Below, piece after piece: positions 60,118-64,000 of a stretch of 64,000 bases of DNA. The position numbers and the translations under genes are program-made. Numbering within the stretch: the stretch's first letter is position 1; the number at the start of each line of letters is the position of its first letter. Source of the stretch: CAZGUH01 sp964529005 (lineage in GTDB: Bacteria; Actinomycetota; Acidimicrobiia; Acidimicrobiales; Ilumatobacteraceae); contig CAZGUH010000016.1 of NCBI GenBank assembly GCA_964529005.1, forward strand, positions 1-64,000, in the 5' to 3' direction. The notes beneath the pieces were generated by a model. The model saw nothing but the letters and a program-made list of their open reading frames with translations. It made no database searches and had not been told where the DNA came from.

Positions 60118-61734
60118 TCAGGCCGAGACCGACGTCTCTGCCCAGTTCGGGATCCCCGAGTTGTACGACTCGAAGTGCTGCACATCCTTGCCCAGGATGT
60201 GCAGGAAGGCCAGCGGGCGGAAGAACGTCAGCGGGGCGTCGTCGATGATGCTCTCCTGCACCTGCGCGTACGCAGCGGCCCGCTCGGCGACGTCGGTCGT
60301 CGCCCGGCCGGTGGCCAACGCCTCGTCGACGGCGGGGTTGGAGTAGCCCATGTAGTTGCGCCCGCCGTCGGTCGACAGGAAGTTGCTGACGTCGGGCTCG
60401 GGATCGATCCAGTTGATGGTGAAGATCGTCGCCTCGTAGTCCTTGGCGAGCGCGCGCTCCACGGATTGCAGCGGGACCGTGACGTCGATCTCCATCTTGA
60501 CGTTGTCGAACTGCGTCAGACCGGCCTGGATGAACTCCATCACCGGGAGCTGGTTGTCGGCGCTCGTGATCGTGAACGACAGGGGCGCGCCGTGCGCCTC
60601 CTCGTACTGGTCGAGCAACTCCTTGGCCTTCGCCGGGTCGTACGACGGCAGCCGCGCATCCGCCGCGTAGAACGGGTGGGACTCCGGGTAGATCGTCTCG
60701 GCGGGCGGCAGCGCGCCGCGGCTGACGGTCTCGTTGAGCAGGTCGCGGTCGATGGCATAGCTGATCGCCTGGCGAGCGACCGGATCGTCGAACGGCGGCT
60801 TGGTCGTGTTGAACATCAGCGTGAAGCCACCGGGAACGGTCACCCGGTCGACGGTGAAACCGGCGGATTCCGCCTGGCTCACCATGTCGTAGAACGAGTG
60901 CACGTAGGCGACGTCGAGCTCACCGGCGACGAGCGAGTTGTAGCGCTGCGACGCGTTCTCGATGAGACGGATGGTCAGCCCATCGAGGAACGGCCTGCCC
61001 TCGACCCAGTAGTCCGGGTTCTTCGCCAGCACCATCTCGTTGTCGCGAGTCCACGACGTCATCGTGAACGGCCCCGCACCGACCGGCTTCTCCGTCATGC
61101 CGCCGGCTTCGATCGCGGTCGGCGAACCGATGAACGGCAGCTGGTTGGCGATATTCCTGCTGAACTGGAGGTCCGGCTCGGCGAGGGTCACCTCGAGCGT
61201 CAACGGATCGACGACCGTCATCGAGGCGATCTTCTGGGCGACGCCCGCGTTCGGCGACTGGTTCGCCGGGTCGGCGATGCGCTCCCAGTTGAACTTCACC
61301 GCGGCCGCGTCGTACGGCGTCCCGTCGGTGAACGTGATGCCGTCACGGATCTTGATCGTCCACGTCGCGCCGTCGGTGGTCTCGATCGATTCCGCGGTCT
61401 TCGGCACGACCTCACCGGTCTCGTTGTCGACGTAGGCGATCATGTCGTACACGGCGGAGAAGTACGTCCCGTCGCCGTTGGCGTTCGACGCGCCCGCCGA
61501 GTTGACCGGGTCCATGCCGGTCGGGCTGATCGTCGTCGCCACCACCAGCTGCCCGCCGGCGGTCTGCTCGCCGTCGGCCGGCGTGGACGACTCCGGCGCT
61601 GCGGAGCCGGTCGGCGTCGAGGCGCTCGAAGAGTTCGAGGACGTGTCCCCGTCGTCTCCCCCGCATGCGGCGAGTGCGACGGCGAGCGCGAGCGTCACAG
61701 CCGTCGCGGACGAACGCAGTCGGCGATGTCTCAT
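60118..61734 (-). CDS. Orphan family-5 solute-binding lipoprotein
   Basis: 538 residues. Lipoprotein signal peptide with LAAC (Cys near 24), Ser/Thr-rich linker, then the SBP_bac_5 fold starting TTISPTGMDPVNSAG and WTIKIRDGITFTDGTPYDAAAVK. No permease or ATPase is in this operon; it may feed one of the two complete importers or one outside the window. AGGGGGG precedes the ATG. First gene of the operon with the kinase and ACAD11-like enzyme. Confidence 0.9.
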   Translation of the reverse strand: MRHRRLRSSATAVTLALAVALAACGGDDGDTSSNSSSASTPTGSAAPESSTPADGEQTAGGQLVVATTISPTGMDPVNSAGASNANGDGTYFSAVYDMIAYVDNETGEVVPKTAESIETTDGATWTIKIRDGITFTDGTPYDAAAVKFNWERIADPANQSPNAGVAQKIASMTVVDPLTLEVTLAEPDLQFSRNIANQLPFIGSPTAIEAGGMTEKPVGAGPFTMTSWTRDNEMVLAKNPDYWVEGRPFLDGLTIRLIENASQRYNSLVAGELDVAYVHSFYDMVSQAESAGFTVDRVTVPGGFTLMFNTTKPPFDDPVARQAISYAIDRDLLNETVSRGALPPAETIYPESHPFYAADARLPSYDPAKAKELLDQYEEAHGAPLSFTITSADNQLPVMEFIQAGLTQFDNVKMEIDVTVPLQSVERALAKDYEATIFTINWIDPEPDVSNFLSTDGGRNYMGYSNPAVDEALATGRATTDVAERAAAYAQVQESIIDDAPLTFFRPLAFLHILGKDVQHFESYNSGIPNWAETSVSA

Positions 61735-61800
61735 CTGTTCCCCCCTGAGGGTCGGGCTTGTCAGGCGCCGGCGGGCGATGCCATCGCAGCCGGACGCATT

Positions 61801-61819
61801 CAGCTTAATGGGTAAGCTG
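61801..61819. promoter_or_regulatory. Inverted repeat upstream of orphan binding protein
   Basis: CAGCTTA-ATGGG-TAAGCTG: a perfect 7-bp inverted repeat with 5-nt spacer, just after the SnoaL gene stop (61822) and 67 bp before the binding-protein start. Operator or weak terminator; no T-tract. Confidence 0.4.
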
Positions 61820-61821
61820 AT

Positions 61822-62274
61822 TCAACGCATATCGAACGCAGGCGCCGAGATCGTCAACCGCAGCAACGCGTACCGCCAGGCGCCGTCGGGCCCCTTGCGG
61901 ACCTCGCACTGATACCGCCCGAACCGCGCCACGACCCGCTCCCCGCCTGCGCCGTCGTCGACGCCGGCGTGCGCCGCGAGCTGCCAGATCGCGCGCCCGC
62001 TGTGCTCGTCGAGGAGCTCGATCTCGGGCATGTGGCCGTGGTGCACCGTCCAGCGGGGACGGTTCGCCGGATCCGCGAGGTAGGCGACGAACCCCTCCGG
62101 GTCGTCGAACGTCCGCGAGCTGGCCTCGATGCGCGCGTCGTCGGTGAAGAGCTCGCGCATCTCCCCGGGCAGACGATCGTCCAGCAGGCGCAGGTATCGA
62201 GCGTGCAGCGCCTTGATCGCCTCGACGTCCGCCAATCGCCGCGCCAGGTCGCCGCCCGCAGGTGGGACGTTCAT
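61822..62274 (-). CDS. SnoaL/NTF2-like protein
   Basis: 150 residues. VEAIKALHARYLRLLDDRLPGEMRELFTDDARIEASSR near 17-54 is the fold's start, then WTVHHGHMPEIELLDEHSGRAIWQL and FGRYQCEVRKGPDGAWRYALLRLT. The His in HHGHM is a possible catalytic residue. Coupled by ATGA to the aldehyde dehydrogenase. Confidence 0.85.
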   Translation of the reverse strand: MNVPPAGGDLARRLADVEAIKALHARYLRLLDDRLPGEMRELFTDDARIEASSRTFDDPEGFVAYLADPANRPRWTVHHGHMPEIELLDEHSGRAIWQLAAHAGVDDGAGGERVVARFGRYQCEVRKGPDGAWRYALLRLTISAPAFDMR

Positions 62275-63734
62275 ACGGCCCAGCGGAGGTGCTGCGCCTC
62301 GAGGAACTCCAAGATGCCCTCCTCGCCTTGCTCGCGCCCCATGCCGCTGCGCTTGAACCCGCCGCTCGGCGCATCGGGGCGAAGGCCGCCGCCGTTGACG
62401 AAGACCGATCCGGCGCGCAGGCGGCTGGCGACCGCGAGCGCAGCCTCCCGGTCGGCGCCGAACACGTACGCGGCGAGGCCGTAGGTCGTGTCGTTGGCGA
62501 TCCGCACTGCCTCGTCGACGTCGTCGTACGGCAGCAGGACACCGACCGGGCCGAAGATCTCCTCCTGGCAGATCCGGGCATCGTTTCCGACGCCGCCGAT
62601 CAACGTCGGCGCGACCCAGTGGCCGCGATCCAGCGGCGGCAGCTCGGCGGCAGCGAGGATCTCTCCCCCGCCGGCGACGGCCTCGTCGATGAAGCCCTGG
62701 ACGCGAGCGCGATGCACGGCGTTGATCAGCGGCCCGACCTCGGTCCCCTCGTCCCACGGGTCGCCGATCCGCAGGCCAGCGACGACGGCGCGGGCACGCT
62801 CGACGAACGGGCCGAGCTGATCGCGGTGGACGAGGATGCGCGACGGCACCTGGCAGCCCTGCCCGGCGTTGCGGAACAGCCGCAGCAGCAACGGCCCGGC
62901 GACCTGATCGAGGTCGGCGTCGGGCATCAGGATCGCCGGCGACTTCCCGCCGAGCTCCAGCACCGCCTCCTTGACGGTGGCCGCCGCCTGCTGGGCGACG
63001 AGCGCGCCGACGTGCTCCGAGCCGGTGAAGCTCACCTTGTCGACGCCCGCGTGCTCGGTGAGCGCGCGGGCGATCGGCGCGCCGCCGACGACGACGTTGA
63101 CGACACCCGCGGGGATGCCGCCCTCGTGCAACAGCCGCCCCAGCAGCAGCGTCGTGAGCGGCGTGAACGGCGACGGCATCAGCACCGTGGCGCAGCCGGC
63201 TGCCAGCGCCGCGCCGACCTTGTTGACGGCCAGCATCAGCGGGTAGTTGTACGCGGCGATCGCCGCCACGACGCCCACCGGCACGTACCGCACGATCCCC
63301 TCGGTCGGCGCCGGCCCCGAGTCCGGCGGCAGCGGCCGTGAGCGATCGACGGCGGCAGCCTGCGCGTACCACCGGAAGAAGTGCAGCGCGGCGTCGACCT
63401 GGAACGGGCGCGTGATCGCGATCGGGCACCCGATCTCGGCGACGAGCGTGGCGGCGAGCAGCTCGCGGTGATCGGCGAGGTGGGCAACCGCCTTCTCCAT
63501 GATCACCGCCCGCTCCGCCGGCGCCAGCCTCGGCCAGTCGCCGTCGTCGAACGCCGCTCGGGCCGCGGCGACCGCCTCGTCGAGCTGCGCCGCGCTCGCT
63601 TCGGCGACCACCGCCACGAGATCCTCGGTCGCGGGGTTGACGACGCGCAGCTCGGCCCCGGCGCCTCTGGTCATCCGACCGCCGATCAGCAGATCCGACG
63701 TCAGCTCGACGGCCGGCCGGTCGACAGCGGTCAT
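62271..63734 (-). CDS. Aldehyde dehydrogenase
   Basis: 487 residues. Catalytic Cys294 (NAGQGCQVPSR) and Glu260 (LELGGKSP) are present, with FTGSEHVG for NAD binding. The Lys that binds the NAD ribose in most family members is Met at 186 (ATVLMPSPFTP). It oxidises an aldehyde to the acid. Coupled by ATGA to both neighbours. Confidence 0.93.
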   Translation of the reverse strand: MTAVDRPAVELTSDLLIGGRMTRGAGAELRVVNPATEDLVAVVAEASAAQLDEAVAAARAAFDDGDWPRLAPAERAVIMEKAVAHLADHRELLAATLVAEIGCPIAITRPFQVDAALHFFRWYAQAAAVDRSRPLPPDSGPAPTEGIVRYVPVGVVAAIAAYNYPLMLAVNKVGAALAAGCATVLMPSPFTPLTTLLLGRLLHEGGIPAGVVNVVVGGAPIARALTEHAGVDKVSFTGSEHVGALVAQQAAATVKEAVLELGGKSPAILMPDADLDQVAGPLLLRLFRNAGQGCQVPSRILVHRDQLGPFVERARAVVAGLRIGDPWDEGTEVGPLINAVHRARVQGFIDEAVAGGGEILAAAELPPLDRGHWVAPTLIGGVGNDARICQEEIFGPVGVLLPYDDVDEAVRIANDTTYGLAAYVFGADREAALAVASRLRAGSVFVNGGGLRPDAPSGGFKRSGMGREQGEEGILEFLEAQHLRWAV

Positions 63735-64000
63735 CGGACACCGCCGTCGACGCGCAGCACGGCGCCAGTCGTGTAGCTCGACGCGTCGCTGGCGAGGTAC
63801 AGCGCGGCGCCGACGATCTCGTCCGGGCGGCCGAGACGGCCGGCGCGGATCACGGTGCGCAGGTTCTCGGCGAACGCCTCCATGTCCCAGGCCTTGGTGA
63901 TGTCGGTGGCGAAGCCTCCGGGCATCAGGCAGTTGACGCGCACGTTCGGCTTGAACGCGTCGGCGAAGGCCTCGGTCATGGCGTTCAATCCCGCCTTGGC
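63731..64000 (-). CDS. SDR-family dehydrogenase, C-terminal part (cut by window)
   Basis: About 89 residues are visible, starting at AKAGLNAMTEAF, which is just after the catalytic Tyr-x3-Lys. FKPNVRVNCLMPGGFATDI, RPDEIVGAALYLASDASSYTTGAVLRVDGG is the SDR C-terminus. The N-terminus lies beyond the right edge. Coupled by ATGA to the aldehyde dehydrogenase. Confidence 0.85.
   Translation of the reverse strand, partial: AKAGLNAMTEAFADAFKPNVRVNCLMPGGFATDITKAWDMEAFAENLRTVIRAGRLGRPDEIVGAALYLASDASSYTTGAVLRVDGGVR

Noticed and set aside
1..64000. Mobile element, integrase or attachment site
   Set aside because: No transposase, integrase, phage gene, tRNA-end or long direct repeat was seen in the window.

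Overview
The window is very GC-rich, almost fully coding DNA. It looks like an actinobacterial chromosome, possibly Acidimicrobiia-like. That placement is inferred from gene content: F420-type luciferase-like oxidoreductases, a baeRF2/Rv2629-type protein, a GPP34 protein, a CaiB/BaiF CoA-transferase, DUF35/SCP-x pairs and many acyl-CoA dehydrogenases. No rRNA, tRNA, CRISPR array, integrase, transposase or phage gene was seen. Most genes lie on the minus strand in tightly coupled operons, with many ATGA, GTGA or TGATG stop/start overlaps.

Layout. 1-5770 is housekeeping or accessory: a membrane GGDEF-PilZ protein, a CopD-like membrane protein, a GPP34/baeRF2 pair, a DUF2231 membrane protein with an acidic partner, and a small pentapeptide-repeat protein. 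5760-11647 is a complete Dpp/Opp-type ABC importer. 11873-13438 holds a PPOX-family flavoprotein and an aldo/keto reductase. 13457-17843 is a beta-oxidation operon: 3-hydroxyacyl-CoA dehydrogenase, thiolase, acyl-CoA dehydrogenase, CoA-transferase. 17883-19967 has an LLM oxidoreductase and a DHDPR-fold dehydrogenase. 20052-25472 is a second complete Dpp/Opp-type importer. 25661-32500 runs AtuA, AtuA-like small protein, amidohydrolase, SCP-x-type thiolase, DUF35, acyl-CoA dehydrogenase, SDR. 32617-36548 holds a two-subunit acyl-CoA dehydrogenase, an LLM enzyme and an enoyl-CoA hydratase. 36631-38686 is a two-subunit TPP decarboxylase with an alpha/beta hydrolase. 38717-42097 runs CMD protein, SnoaL-like protein, enoyl-CoA hydratase, SDR and a frameshifted SDR. 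42169-47406 holds three amidohydrolase-superfamily enzymes and a double-hotdog thioesterase. 47535-49519 is a PaaK-like CoA ligase with an unusual partner. On the plus strand, 49733-53422 is an acyl-CoA synthetase / CrtC-like / kinase operon and 53502-56381 is MarR / MFS / kinase. 56371-61734 holds an orphan solute-binding protein, a kinase, an ACAD11-like dehydrogenase and an amidohydrolase. 61822-64000 holds an SDR (cut by the window end), an aldehyde dehydrogenase and a SnoaL-like protein.

Taken together, about 56 kb looks like a catabolic island for organic acids. Import would be by family-5 binding-protein transporters. Activation would be by CoA ligases or CoA-transferase. Flavin and NAD redox steps, beta-oxidation, retro-aldol or thiolytic cleavage and several metal- or TPP-dependent lyase or hydrolase steps would follow. 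The substrate cannot be named; isoprenoid, steroid-like, lactone or hydroxy-acid compounds fit the families. The most notable idea is a split, bacterial ACAD10/ACAD11-type route in which separate APH-fold kinases phosphorylate a hydroxyacyl-CoA and an ACAD11-like enzyme removes the phosphate. Other notable points are 12-15-bp tandem repeats at gene ends, leaderless-type promoters at operon heads, and a one-base frameshift in an SDR gene that has also lost its catalytic tyrosine.
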